Origin: Echinometra lucunter | Lineage: Eukaryota; Echinodermata; Echinoidea; Camarodonta; Echinometridae | Length of the DNA stretch: 64,000 nt | Direction: 5' to 3' | Assembly: GCA_029962745.1 (NCBI GenBank) | Contig: CM057157.1 | Coordinates: 30,661,525 to 30,725,524, forward strand | In this document: positions 1 through 14,403 of the stretch, piece by piece | Numbering within the stretch: position 1 is the stretch's first letter | Layout of the letters: each line of letters begins with the position of its first letter | The notes under the pieces: generated by a model | What the model was told of the DNA's origin: nothing | Seen by the model: only the letters and a program-made list of their open reading frames with translations | Databases searched by the model: none | Position numbers and translations under genes: made by a program

Positions 1-316
1 TGATTCTACATGTTCTAGCTGGTATGTTTTGAACCTTTTCGTTGCATTTTATCCGAATGGAAAAGACCAAAACAAGCAATTTATGGCTGTAGGATATTCG
101 TTACACTTCTCCTCATATGGTTCATTTACTATATATTGACTTAGATATTTCCTGGAGAATTTTGAAGTACCTTTGACAAGAGCTATCACAAAATTGATAA
201 TTTCCGGCCTGAAACTGAACGATTTTGCAGTACTTTTGTAGTACATGTAATGTGATTCGATATACAATTCTACAGACAAAGCAATTCAATAGTTTTAGTG
301 GATATTATTAAAATCA

Positions 317-462
317 CAGAGGGGCGGTGCCAGAGTATTTTGATAGGGGGGAAATCCTGCCTCTCTTCCCCCATACTATTTTTTTTCTTTTTCTTCGTGA
401 TCACTTGAAAAATTATACAGGCGGAAGGTCACCCCCCCCCCTCCTCCGTAGCGCCGCCCCTG
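317..462. mobile_element. hAT-type MITE, copy 1
   Basis: Ends CAGAGGGGCGGTGCC and GCGCCGCCCCTG. Flanking octamers taaaatca and tttaatca agree at 6 of 8 positions, as an aged 8-bp target duplication would. Confidence 0.75.
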
Positions 463-540
463 TTTAATCACGGCCTCATAGCTTCGATTGTAACAATTCT
501 ATCACGTAACTAAACTGTGTTAATTGATGAACCATGCGGA

Positions 541-665
541 AATGAATGAATGAATAAATAAATAAATAAGCAAATGAATAAATAAATGAATAAATACAAA
601 ACAATAAATATATGAATAAATAAATAGATAAATAAATAAATAGATTAATTAATTAATTGGATAAA
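541..665. repeat. (AAAT)n/(GAATAAATA)n simple repeat
   Basis: Tetranucleotide-rich sequence directly next to the last D2 exon in the window. Confidence 0.9.
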
Positions 666-686
666 TAGGTAGATAAATAAACTTAC

Positions 687-826
687 AGACAGTGTACTAG
701 GACTGGAGTGTCTCCTCCTAGCTGACTGGTTACATTATTCATGAAATCAAGCAATGTCTGGTAGAACTCCGATGAGTCCACCTTCTTCCAAGATAGAAAC
801 TGGAAATGTTGGATGATCCTTGTGTT
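687..826 (-). CDS. RPTP D2 exon ending at VHC-Leu
   Basis: NTRIIQHFQFLSWKKVDSSE and on to GDTPVLVHC plus CT, with donor CT|GTAAGT. The codon after Cys can only be CTN, Leu. This fits the R2B D2 P-loop family (VHCLNGGGRSG) rather than an active HCSAGxGRTG loop. The acceptor is an AAG rather than CAG. The rest of D2 lies beyond position 1. Confidence 0.88.
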
Positions 827-2892
827 CTTGAAAAAGAAAACGAAAAAGAAAAGGAGAAAGATTACTCTGTGAGAATGAACAGTTAGAATTTCATTGTGTC
901 ATTTCATCTATACTGAATGACGGTTTACCATGAAAGCGATGCATAAAGATTTATTTTCTACTTGTTCGGAATAGTCATATGCCAAAAATTACTGTCCATT
1001 CTAGCCTTTGTGTCAAATGAAAGGAAAGTTTATAAAAAATAGCTGATAAATTTTTGCCAACAACTTGATTATTTCCTCCTAATTATTACACACATTATCA
1101 AGTTACGACTACTTAAAAGATTATAAAGTCAGGGGCGGCGCCAGGGTATTTTGAATGGGGGGGGGGGGGGCAAGATGACCCATAGGTAAATTTATTTACG
1201 TTTCAAATGAAAAAAAGTAGTGGTATTATATAATTGCATTATCCAGCCTCCTCTTTTACCATACTCTTCTTTCTTCCTCCTCCCCTTTTTCTTCCTTTTC
1301 TCTTTTTTTTCTTTAATCACTAGAAAAATGATAGGGAGTCGCCCCCTGCTCCCCCCATAGCGCCGCCCCTGTATACGGTCATAAGATCAGCCTTACAAAG
1401 ACAACGAATACTAATATCTGGTATTAATGAATCAGTGGAAAGACAAAACTGAAAAAAAAGAAAGAAAGGGGAAGTCTCTTCTGGGGAACTCAAATCAATG
1501 TTGGAAAAATAATCTCGTCCAAAAATTAGGCTATTTTCCAACACCCCAGCCCTCCCCCCCCCAAAAAAAAAATTAGATTTCATCGGATTTTATGTTCTTT
1601 CCTACAGTGTTATTCAGCTTTGATTACCTTATGGTTCCCTCCTGTTATTCATTCTCTGTTAGTTTTCTTCTCCAACAGTTTTTAATGAACTTTTGGAAAG
1701 CAAAGTTCAAACACATAGTTTGTGGATGAAAATGACACCCATTTCCAGCTCAATTAGTCTCCTGCGATCTATAATTTACCTCTTTAGTTCAATGAAAAAA
1801 ACCACAATATATACATGTATTCTTTATTCTTGTTTTTGTACTTTGTATCCTGGTTACCGTATTGTACACGATTTTTCATTTGTGCAATATTTGTGTAGGA
1901 ATTCATTACTTTGTATCGGGGGGGGGGGGGGGTCACTGTCCACATGACCTGCTATCCACCCGTGTCCGACAACCTCAGAAATGCACCCTAAATGGCGTAA
2001 CCCATGAGAAAAGCCACCCTAAGTGTCGTGAACAGGGAAATCACCTAATTTGATACCCTAAGTGGCGTAAACATTGAAATCGATTAATTTAATACCATAT
2101 TGATGACTGATGTTAAATTGATGTTACATACAACAGGTATAAATTCCATTTTTTGAAGTTATTGAAAGTAAGGCCAACATGATTACTCTCAAGGACACCT
2201 CTCTTAGCCACTTTGAATAGCCATCTTTTAACCTTAATTAATGAATGCAAGTGGAAAATGTTGCTGACTGATGCATCACTTACCATTCGTTTTTACCAAT
2301 TTTATCAAAACTTGAAAAAATGGAATCCATACCAGTTACTGTGTTGAAAAATACATACATTAATTAAACTTGTATCTTCTTGGTCAGGCTTCCTACACTC
2401 AAATAGGCTGAACGATGAAGAGGGTTAGTGTCAGGGAGTATACAGTTAAAACTGAGAATTCACAGCACAGCTTAACACGTACAGTAAATCTGCTTGCGTG
2501 ATCTACCAGATCTACTTATGACGACATCAACCCGTCTATCATCTGGTGCGCTCTGTAATTCATAACTTTGTAACAGCTCTCTATAAATGCTGGAACCTGT
2601 TAATGGTGTAGGTCTGCTCAAATTTGCCCAAATTTGCAACCCTAAATGGCGTATAGATCTACTTAAATTTGCACCCCTAAATGGCGTGAAGAGTGAGAAA
2701 AGGCTACCCTAAGAGGAGATTTATCAGCGAATGGTACTGAAAAGCAACCCTTTTTGCCAAAGACGTCGACGACTCCTGAGTGCCTGAAACGGGACCCTTT
2801 TTCACCGCTTTTTCTGGACGCGGGTGCGTAACAGGCCATGTGGAGAGTGACCCCCGGACTTTGTATTTGCCATTGGAACGCAGAAATAAAAG

Positions 2893-2928
<36 letters not shown>

Positions 2929-5900
2929 CAAACAAACAAACAAACAAACAAACAAACCTTCCTGTGCTTTAGCTCCAACGTTCGTTCCGTCCAGTGTTCA
3001 GAATCCACTGTGTCCAGGACGTGAACGGAGAAGGGTTCTTTGATGTTAGGATTTCCGTCTTCAAAATACGTCGAAGAACTCTATCAAATGATTGTTAGAA
3101 AATTATTCATTTATGCCATGGGCGGGTCCAAAGAGCCGTGAAGGCAAGGAGGCGAGGGGTCCATAAGTGGCGTACTGATGGGGGGGGGGGTAGTTACCCC
3201 CAAATAAGATTCAAACCAACTTTATTTCTATTTTGATACTAGTGATTTACAAATGTTGATGAAATGACATTATTTTCCGGGGTCTTTCCCTCACTTTTTT
3301 GTTACTTATATTTTTTTCTGCTCATTACGCCACTGGGTCCATTATGGAAGAACAGAGAATGTCGGTAAAAAGAGGAAACAGGTGGAAAAAGGAGAGAAAT
3401 GGATGGGAAGGTGGGAGAAAATATGATAAAGGAAGCAAGAAAAAAAAAATGAAAAGAGAAAAAGAGAAGAAAAAGATGGAGAAAAAAAAGAAGATGGTGC
3501 CGAAAAGTCGTACTAAATTTATAATATTCGTGACAATGTAGTCTGACATCTGAATGTATCTCTTTCTGGGGGGCGGGGGCGGTAACTTACTGACGGAGGC
3601 GATCATTCACACGGAAAGAGCAAGAGAGAGAGAGAGAGAGAGAGATAAAGAGAGAGAGAGAGAGAGAGAGAGACTAAATTGAGCATTATATCTATTAGTT
3701 TTATACTCACATCTTCATCTATAATATCGTTTAACATAACGATGGTGCTGATACGATAGTCGTATACCAGCCTCAGGAAATCAGTTACAGTCCCAGGTAA
3801 AGGCATCTGTGTTGTAATTATCCGCTCGCGGTCTTTGTAGCCCTATAAGTTTAATAATAAAAGCAATAACTATATTCCTAAACAATCAGATCTACATGGG
3901 TGGCAGAAAGTCTTTTAGGGGCTGACAATTTATTTTGAATTCATTTACAAAATTTAAGATGGCCGACATTTACTTTTGTGTTTATTGTAGCAAAACAATT
4001 TTTGAAATGGAAGTTATCCAATCCAATACACTGTAGGCCTTAAAGTTGCTAGGAGTTAATTTATAGATGGCGCTTCACGTATGCCTGCGAAAATCTCACA
4101 GGGCAGCGTCATGACAATTTGACTGTTCGCGAGAACTTGTACGAATCAGTCTAGTTGCGAATACGCGAATAGATCCCGAAGTACCTATCCCCTTCCGTCA
4201 ACTTACATGCATATCGCTAACTGCACACACACGCGATGGAGCGAGCCTCCCGAAAGAACTTCGCCGAGACTCGTAAACTGTCATGGCGCTGCCCTGTGGG
4301 ATTTTTCGCAAGCATTGTGTGAAGCGCCATCTATAAATCAAGTCCCAGCAACTTTAAAGATTAATCTATGCCACTGATTTGTATGAAAAGAATCTGGATA
4401 TCTCATTGGCTGAGATTCGTGAAGCCGCCCGACCGTCACATTACCACTCCAAAGTACCACTCCACGAACGCATTCAAATTCGACGTAGAATGCTGGAATT
4501 TTCAGCTCTTAACTGCATAAATCGTCAAATAGAAGGCTTTGGACGAAGATTTCGCCCATAATCATGATTACAATGAATAAGTTTAATTTACATACAAATT
4601 CATTGAGGTTTTGAGTGGTAAAATGGCCGTTTTCACCCGTGCGTCTGCTTCGAGTGTTTGTACGGTGCATAATAGACCAATTTCACGGCCGGTTTATGTA
4701 TTTGGCCCTCTATCGGCGACGCCATTGCTGCTGTGGGCAAGCGCGCTGACCGCAATTGGCTCTGTGTACAAAATGAATGTAAGATATGAGATATGCCCCG
4801 ATATTGTTTCATTTACTTTATTCTAGATCAATAAAATAAAGCATGGATACATGGGTAGATGAGGTAAGACAATGGTCATATCTGACGGATGAAGGTATGA
4901 TGTATTTTTGTAATTTCGATGGTTTTTCAACTTAGTTTTGTCAGTAAAAGTTCGATTGCAGCATAGAAGCCATAGTAAACGGGAGCCCTAAATCTTATCC
5001 TGTTTACAAAGTCAAGTTTTCACTCATTAAATTTTACGCCAAAGTACATAATGATAATGTTTCTTGACTTAAAAGTCCCTTCTGTTGATGTTTTTACCCA
5101 CTGGCGACGAATTCCTTCACATTGCTTACGGAAACCTGTGTAGGGAGTACGGCTTCTCACACAAACAGGCTTCATGAGTCAAAAGCGAGTGAATTTCGCA
5201 CTCAGTTAGCTTCCAATTTTTAAACTTTCTCTAATCGTTGTGGCATTTGAACACCGCACAGCTGCGACCTGAACTTCCCTGATAATTTCTCATTGCAAAT
5301 ATTAAAATAAATCTGCATATACTGGTCAAAATAGACAAAAAATCGAACGAATGTACATAACGCGCTATTGACTTGTGTACTATAAAAGTTGGAGCGCCCA
5401 CCCCAGTATGTCGAACTGTGTCGAACAGTCTGCTGCCTTCTTGCGTTGTGAAATTGGTCTATAGCCAATGAGATATCCAGATTCTTTTCATACAGATCAG
5501 TGATCTATGCTCTATAGTCTAAACAAAAAGCCCACGTGAAATCAACGTATGGCATTTCTTTCCTCGTGGAAGATGAAAACCCTTTTAATACCTATATCTC
5601 AGCAAATTAGATCGATCCCTACATGACTGTAGTTAAGAGTCCTTTGTCAAAAAATTATTTATTATTTTTCTTTTATTTAAATTTTAGTGATCTCCAGCGG
5701 TATATACTTACCTGACAGAATGTAGCATTGATATACTGTGAGGTGGAGTCATTACTGAATGATACCAATAGAGGCCGATGTGTGTCTCCTAAGGTTCAGG
5801 AAATGGTTAGAATACTTCAAATATCGGTTGTACATCAATAATTGATTCTAAGTTAATTTCAAGGCAATTATGAACCAATCAAACTTGAATATTTTCGAAT

Positions 5901-7233
5901 CATAAACAAAAACTGCATTTTCAAAATCATTTAGATTTAGATAAAGCTTTATTCATGGATCCATCAAACTTCAAAATTACACTGGATTTCAGAATGAATA
6001 AGACCAGGGCGGCGTGGAAAAGGGGGGGGGGGGGCATGCAACTTATAGCTATGACCATGATGACAAAACAATATTTGAAATCATTGGATATTTACGGGGC
6101 AAGACATTTTGGTAGCGATTCTTGGATGTGTTTTCTTCCATTTTGCCAACGTTGGTGGCATCCGGAGGTGGCTCATGACAAACTTTATTCAGGATCTGGA
6201 AAACATGATTAAAAAAAAGAAAAGAAAAAGAAAATAAAGAAGAGTTAGAACATGCATGCTTACAAATCAGTATTGTCACTATTCATGTATTAAATGTTTC
6301 CGCGTCTACTATATATTGGCCACATCAGTCATATGCCACGGGGGGGGGGGGGGGGGGGGGTCCGCCCCCTTGACCGAAGGCCCGCGAGGCCGACTTTTCT
6401 CGTATCGTATTTTCCTTCATGTGCTATCGGTATATAAAATAATTATGCCTCCTTGATCATGTTTAGTCCTCGTTTCCGCATGTTCCACACCTTCAATGAA
6501 AAACATTCGCTGCCCTCCTTCTGGCACAGGAATTGGTCAGAGCGGTGTGATATTATAGATTACAATAATTATTTTCGGCCTCGCGGGCCTTCGGTGAAGT
6601 GGGTTGTCACCGCCACCATGCCAGGAGTCGCAGTTCTTGATTCCATACGTTCAAACAATCGATGGGGGAAAGGTAAATTGGTTTGTATGTGGGCTAAATA
6701 ATAAAGTGCAACTCAATAATTTCAAGTCCATATTTTGTGTCTTTTTTAAAATACTTAACATGACTTTTATGTTCATCATCATTCTCCACCTCCTCTTCAT
6801 ATTCTTCTATTTCAAGCGTTATTGATAATATATTTTGTAAAAAGACCTGTTAATTACAGAACTGAAAGTACATCATTTCTTGATTCCACTTAGGTTAAAT
6901 TCAACAACTCATTTCCTGAATGTACGCAAGACCTAATTATCTTTGCGGAAGATAAGAGAGCACATGTACTTGAAATTGTTCCTATATATTTAATCTACAT
7001 TCATTTGTTTATTTATCTATTTATTTATACATTAATTTATTTAGTCATTTATTCATTTTAATGTTATCATTACTATCATTTATTATCATTATTGTTAATT
7101 TTGTCATTATTAATATTACATTTATTACTATCATGTTTTTATTCTTATTCTTATTCTTATTATTATTATTATTCTTATTCTTATTATTCTTCTTATTCTT
7201 CTTCTTCTTCTTCTTCTTCTTCTTCTTCTTCTT

Positions 7234-7264
<31 letters not shown>

Positions 7265-10113
7265 TTATTATTATTATCATTATTATTATTATCAATTTAT
7301 TATTATTATTATTATTATTATCATTATTATAATTATCATTTTATCTTTTTTTTTTTTTGGGGGGGAGGGTGGAATTTCAAGACTTGTCTATTTCCTTGAC
7401 ATGATGTTGTATGAGCATTCTCACAAATTTCTTGGAAGCAAAGAGAGTACATGTACCTCGAATTCTTGTTCCAGTCTGGTGGTTGTAACACCCTCCTCAT
7501 CTGGTTTGGCCTGCAATTCATTCACGTGATCAATGAATCGATCACGTGGTATCATTGTGTCATGACCCACCAGATACTCCAACATGGCGTCATGGACGAA
7601 TTCATACTGCTCCTAAAAGTACCAACAAACAACAGAATCAGTAACCTTGTCAATCACCTGTTGAAATGTGTGATTATAACGATATATTACGTAATCCAAA
7701 CATGATTTCTGTGGTATACTAAAGCAGGATATTAATTTTGCTTTTGAGTGATTTTTCGAAATAATAATAATGATAATGACTATTTGTACAGTGTTCATTT
7801 CCGTCATGCTGTGATGCTCATGGCGTTTTGATTACATTGGTCATAGCCGAGCCGCCAAAGTATCAGGTACACATTTAAACCTGGGTGGAGAGCTAGAATG
7901 GCATAGGGTAAGTGTAGGGAATACGAGACCTTTAAGCTCATTTCAATAATTAGCATAAACATGAATACAGACACACACTAATAAGTTTTACCAATGTTTT
8001 CAGTAACTTGTTTTATTTATCTAGGTACCATAATAATGACTAAAATTTGTTTACTCAATTAGATAATAGGCTTAATGACGTCAGAGGTAAATGGTCTCTT
8101 ATTACCTACCTGCGCAGGTAATACGAGACCGCTTCATTTTCAACCTAAATCTCGGGGAGTTGTTGAGTAAAATACATTTTTATTGGAAATAGAAATACCA
8201 ATAAAGAAGCGTTTCTTTCAAAATATGTTTGGGTTTCATCAAAGCCAAAATTTTTTGAAATGTTAACAAAAAACTAAATAATATTTATAATCAGATAAAA
8301 TTGATTACCATTTAAATGGCATTCAATGTGCATCATCATGTTGGCAGTACTTTTGCCTCTGGCACTTTGCATTTTGTTGTTGATGATTTTTAGTACATCA
8401 GTACTGAACAATTGGCAATTATAATTCTAATCATAATTTCAAAAGTTACAGAAAGAAAGGCAACTGTAAAATGACTTTAAAACATCTTTAAAACATCTAA
8501 CCAAACTTGAGTACCATAATGCAGTGCAAAAAAGTGCACATTTTCTTCATGCAAGTTTGAATTTGTTGATTTTGTTGTTGTTAAGTGTTGAACTTTAGAC
8601 AAATTTTTACACATCATTAGCAATTGAAGGATTTGCCTGAATATTATTTTTGTTCTTCTAGTAAATTTTCCTTAACAAACAAACAATTAATTGAGATATA
8701 ATTCTTAGGTCATCCAGAGGAAACCATTATTAGTACTCCAAAACTGTTTTCAACCTGCACCAAAAATATCACTTAATTAGCAGGATTTATTGCCAATATT
8801 CTGAATATTATTTAATATTTTTGCCAGTTTTCAAAACATTAAAAAAATCCATATCAGTAAGCTTACACAATTTATCAATGCACAGTGCACACAGTAATCA
8901 TGCATGACAATAGCCGCCATATTGGTGGTCTCGTATTACCTACACACATTATTGATTGAATGTCCTTATTTAGGTTCACTTTATGTAGTCTACACTGTGC
9001 ACAATGGTCAATTGACCTACACAGTAGTTAACCAACTTCATAATATCCTCTGGCAAGACATTAATCCACATTTGCCACTCTTCACCCAGGTGTATAAGTG
9101 GGTACCCGGTAGGAAGAAATTCCTGTTAGCGCCTTGCATGGCAGCTCCTTCAGCCAGGGTAATGATATTAACTTTGTAGAGCGCAGTAGAGTATATGCAT
9201 ATAGTAGCTGCGCTATATAAATGGACAATATTATTACTATTATTGATATTGTTATTAACACCATTTTCACAGCACACCTCTTTATTATTATAACACACCA
9301 CTGCATTCCTTGAAAACCCAGTATTTATATCTAAGGAAATTTTGACCATGACAAATTCTTATCTTGGCACATTTGGTGCATTTTCTCGGAGAATATGGAC
9401 TTGCTAATCCCATGTCTACGTTGTATGTAAGCAGAAATGGTAACAGTGATCATAAATGGCGCTATAACAATATATTTTTTTTTCCAAAACCTAGGAAAAC
9501 AGGACTGTTTTTATTCTGGTGGTCTCGTATTACCTACGGTCTCGCATTTCCTACACTTACCCTATGTAGAGTAATGTCTTGCGAAGGGACACTAGTAACA
9601 CACTCGAAGAAAACTGTGCCAGTCAGAACCCCTTTTCGTCCCCTATTTAGAGCCTCCAGAAAATGGATTCTATAGAGGGTTCTTCATATCTTCAAGAACC
9701 CCCAAAGGTTCCTTGTACAACCAATAATGGTTCTAAAGACCCATTTGGAACCCTTCAGAGAACCTTTATAGGCTAGTAGGCCTAATGGTTCTTTGAAGAA
9801 CCTTTAAACAGTTAAAGGTTCCAAATAAGGGACAAGAAAAGGTTCCGATCAGTATCATTTTAAGAGTGCATGTTGGGATTTGAACTTCGTACCTTGCGAT
9901 CTGCAGTTCGGAGACATTTCGACACGAGTGTGAGAGAAAAGGAACTCTGAAAGTGAATGCTTTTGGTTACTTACAGGAGTTTGTACCATCTGTGGTCTAC
10001 AATTTCTCATTTCTCGTATGAAGTTAAAGATATCGACGAATCCAGTTTGCTTGGCTCTCTCCATCTCGTTGTCCAGTGCGATTACGACGCCGGTACGACC
10101 TACTCCAGCACTG

Positions 10114-10161
<48 letters not shown>

Positions 10162-10942
10162 GAGGGAGAGAGAGAGAGAGTAAAGATCCAAGTAAAGACT
10201 GTATTCAGTATGCAGAGATAATCGTTTCATTTTTAAGGGACCCGATCGAGAAAAGAAGAAAATTGCGAGGATTATTATTTGATCACAGAGCCATTTTAAT
10301 GCCGATACTGATACTAAAGATGTTATTCATGACGTGGGGGTATTATATTTCTCTCATGTCTCCTGCCATTAATCATAGAAGATAGTCAGATAGTGTCCAA
10401 ATATATTCAGTTTTCAATATTTCTCCGTTATAATTAGTCCCTATTTCAAAAACAAAACTGCAGTGTAAGGAATGAAATAGTCCGGCTCTATGCAGGCCTT
10501 CAATATCAAATGATGGTCTGGAGTCTTTTGCCCTTCCCCGTTATTCAAGCCTTATTTTCAAATTTTAATCAAGAAAAAAAATAAAAAGCATTTAATTGTT
10601 CCGTGTAGGTACCTGCAATGAACGAGTAGGGGTGTAGATTTGCCGTCACGTGATCGATTAACCTCTTCAATAAATCTGAGTAGTACGGACACATTTCTAG
10701 GCACGCCCTTATCAGGCCAACGAGTGAAATGAAAATGATCCAGGCAACGAGCATCGTCTCCCTAGGATCAATATGAGTAAAAGGAGAAGTTATGGCTTTG
10801 GTAATCGTAACAGTAATTGTAATAGTAATAGTGATAGTCGTAACAGAAATAACAACAGTAGGTATGATTACAGTAATAGTAAAAGCAACAGTTATAGTGA
10901 TTGTTAAGGTCATTGCAATAGTAATTGTAATAGTAACCGTAA

Positions 10943-10998
<56 letters not shown>

Positions 10999-13900
10999 AT
11001 AATAATAATAATAATAATAATGATAATAATAATAATGATAATAATAATAATTGATAATGATAATATTAGGAATAGCAATATTAACTATTATGTCTTTACT
11101 TCCGTTATGTTATGTTTACTAACAATACCAAAGTTACTGAATTCTTCAAGCTCTAATTGAAATAAAATCCTATTCTAAGGAATTTCGATTAAAGCAATAC
11201 CTTGTGAATGACAAGCGTTCGTCTGGCGTCATGTATCCCATGAATCTCTGCTTTACACGTGACCACGATGTCTTCAAAGAAGAGCTCATCCCCTTGGTCA
11301 GGCCAGTACTTCTCACACTTGATCTGGAAAAAAAAACATCTGAATTTCTCACATTTGATCGGTAACGACATTGTACACGTATTTCACACTCCTTTGACCA
11401 CTGCACACTGTACGATCCGACTGCGACCAGAATTTGGAAGAAATGACACTTTGCTTTAAATACGAAAGTTTAAACAAGTCAAATTATATTATTTGAGGTT
11501 AGGAATAAACATAAGAATGCTGAAATCGAAATTTTGTTTAACAGTAAAACCTTTAGTTCGGAATAAAGGCAAAATCGGCTTCAAATTGTAGCCGAATGCA
11601 AGATTGCTATGACCATGATGACGTGACGGCGGTTCGGAATTGACTTCGGATCGCAGTAGCCCGGAGTTTCAGCTTTAGTATATACGACAATTCAGAACTT
11701 TCATCATAATATTTTACATATTTGAATGTTTATATAAAATACTATAGATATTACCTTGCCCTTATCTATAAGATTGGTTGCCATGATAATAGTTTCCACT
11801 TCTTCTTGCCAAATCATCCTCCAAAAGTCAGATATCGATGTCACATTTGGTCCTAGAGAGAAAGAAAGAGGTAGAGAGAGGGGGGGGAGAGGGAGAGAGA
11901 GAGAGAGAGGGGGGGGGGAGAGGGGGGGGGGGAGAGGGGGGGGGAGAGAGGGGGGGGGGGGAGAAGGGGGTTAGAGTAAACGGATATGGTAACTGAAAAT
12001 GATTCCGTGTAAAATGTAACCTTAGACATAAGTTCGTTTGGCAATAGTGGTTTATGAAATACGACACATGTCTTTCACGTACAAAGAATAATCCATTCTA
12101 ATTTTTGTTCTACAAACAAAATAGGGACTCTTCTTTAAAATTTCAAAATAGTACTGTTGCGAGTCTTTTCGAATGCATACATAAAAAAGACTGTAAAGAT
12201 ATTATTACCATACCATATTTTTAGGGTGGGGCGGATAACCAACAGAGCATCAAGAAATGTTCAGGTATTGTCCGACGGCTGGCAGCTGTACACATTTTTT
12301 TTTCTTAATTAATCCTTTTAATTAACTGGTAGCTTTATTGATACGTTACTTCAGGGGCGCCGCTAGAGGGGGGCAAGGGGCGACCGCCCCTATGATTTTT
12401 CAAGTGACAAAAAAAAGAGGAGAAAGAAGAAAGAACAGTATGGGAAAAGAGAGGGTTGGGTCATGTAACTATAATACCCCTATTTTTTGAACAGGGGTAT
12501 TAAACTCACTTATGGGTCATCTTGCCCCCTATCAAAACACCCTGGCGCCGCCCCTGCGTTACTTGATATCTGTATGAGATTCATAAATATTTATGTTATA
12601 CCTACCTTGTGAAGCTATGTAAGTCTTTGCCTTTGTGAAACTCTGTCAAAATATAAGCAAAGTCACTGATAATGAAATAATGTCATCGATCTCATTTGGG
12701 AAAACAGACCTGTGCAACTGATCATGATGATGAATTGAAATATTGACAGAAACATGCTACATGAAACCTGTATTCCTTACATTATGATGTCCGGGCATAT
12801 TGAGAGTTGTCCTTCTAAAACTGCCATTTTGAAGCAACATTGCCGATTTGAGGATCGCCATAGAAAGTATATTGTGACTTTTCAAACTTTAACTTAACTT
12901 CCACATTTCGCAACCGTTTTTGATGGAACGTTTTAAAAATTGCTTCTCTCTATCCTCTCTTTTCATTAACATTGATTTTTTCCCCAGAGTTTCATTCTCC
13001 TTTAAAATTCATTCTTTACAGGTAAGATTATTATTTTATGTTAAAAGATGGCGAAGTATTGTTTTTACCTTGATATAACTAGCGTTGACATAATCGCTAT
13101 GTGGATCGTCATCAATCAGCTCTAGAATCACTCTCGTGTGGTCATCTTATAATATGAATCCAGAATCGAAAACAATGAAAAACAAAGGACACAGATACTA
13201 CACAAAGTTTGGACATCAAAATTTGGTGTAAACTTTGAAATGCTGCACGCAATGTATGACATATGATAGCATTTCATTTCCGTTTAAAATAGCTTCCATG
13301 ATATCTTTCACATGTAAAGAAAAGAAGGTAGCGTATTCCTTAATCTTAACAAATCAGCATTAATACTCTTCTACCTATCAAAACAAGGAAAAGGTTACAC
13401 TCTAAAAACAAACTAGTCAGATTTGACTAGATTACCTGATCGCACGGGCACTTACACTTTTCTAGTCAAGAATTTAACGAAGAACGACGAACACGTTTCT
13501 AGTTAAAACTGACACAAATGACCAGAATTCTAGTAACTTATTTGACTAGAACACGGGATCCCACGGGAACTTACTCTTTTCTAGTCAAATGTGAATAGAT
13601 TGTAGTGAAAATAACCAGAATTAATTCTAGTAAAAATTACCCAAACTTTTACCAAAATTCTAGTCGATTTCACCAAAATCAAGTCAAGTTAGTGTTGGTG
13701 CCTGTATGATATCCGGTAGACTAGTCAATTATTTTACTAGAATCTAGTCATCCTGACTAGAAATGTGTCATTTTTTTTAATAGAGTAGTACTAGTCTATC
13801 AGATTTGACTAGTATTTTGCTTTTAGAGTGTAACAGATTATTACTCCACTTCTACAAGAAGTCGATATTTTCCAAAAAGAAAGTCTTTATGGAGAAAAAT

Positions 13901-14220
13901 TTCACTCACATGGGAGGATGTTTTTGTAGCGGTTCTTCTTGAAGTTTGCTTCCAACAGGGCGAAGGACTGTGGCATATATTTGTGGTCGTATAGTCGCTG
14001 TAACAAGAAACAGGACACAACATTAGGATCCTACAGGACAGTTGCAGGACAATTATAGGACAAACTCTCCGCAACCAGCAATTCTTCAACGTCTTCAAAA
14101 ACATCTAAAAACTCACTTGTTTTATTAATAATTTCTTTGTAAAGAACATGTGTTATATGGAAAATGCGCTATACAGATACATTATTATCATTATTATTAT
14201 TATCATTATTATTATTATTA

Positions 14221-14257
<37 letters not shown>

Positions 14258-14344
14258 CATTATTATTATTATTGCCTATTATTATAATAATAATTATAAT
14301 AATTATTATTATTGTTATTATTATTATCATTATTATTATTATTA

Positions 14345-14403
<59 letters not shown>

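Noticed and set aside
4379..4561. 60-codon plus-strand frame (MYEKNLDISLAEI...)
   Set aside because: It starts inside the terminal inverted repeat of an element and shows no recognisable domain.
10024..10230. Poly-Ser/Leu frame over the GA tract
   Set aside because: Low complexity; only 9975-10110 in another frame has PTP sequence.
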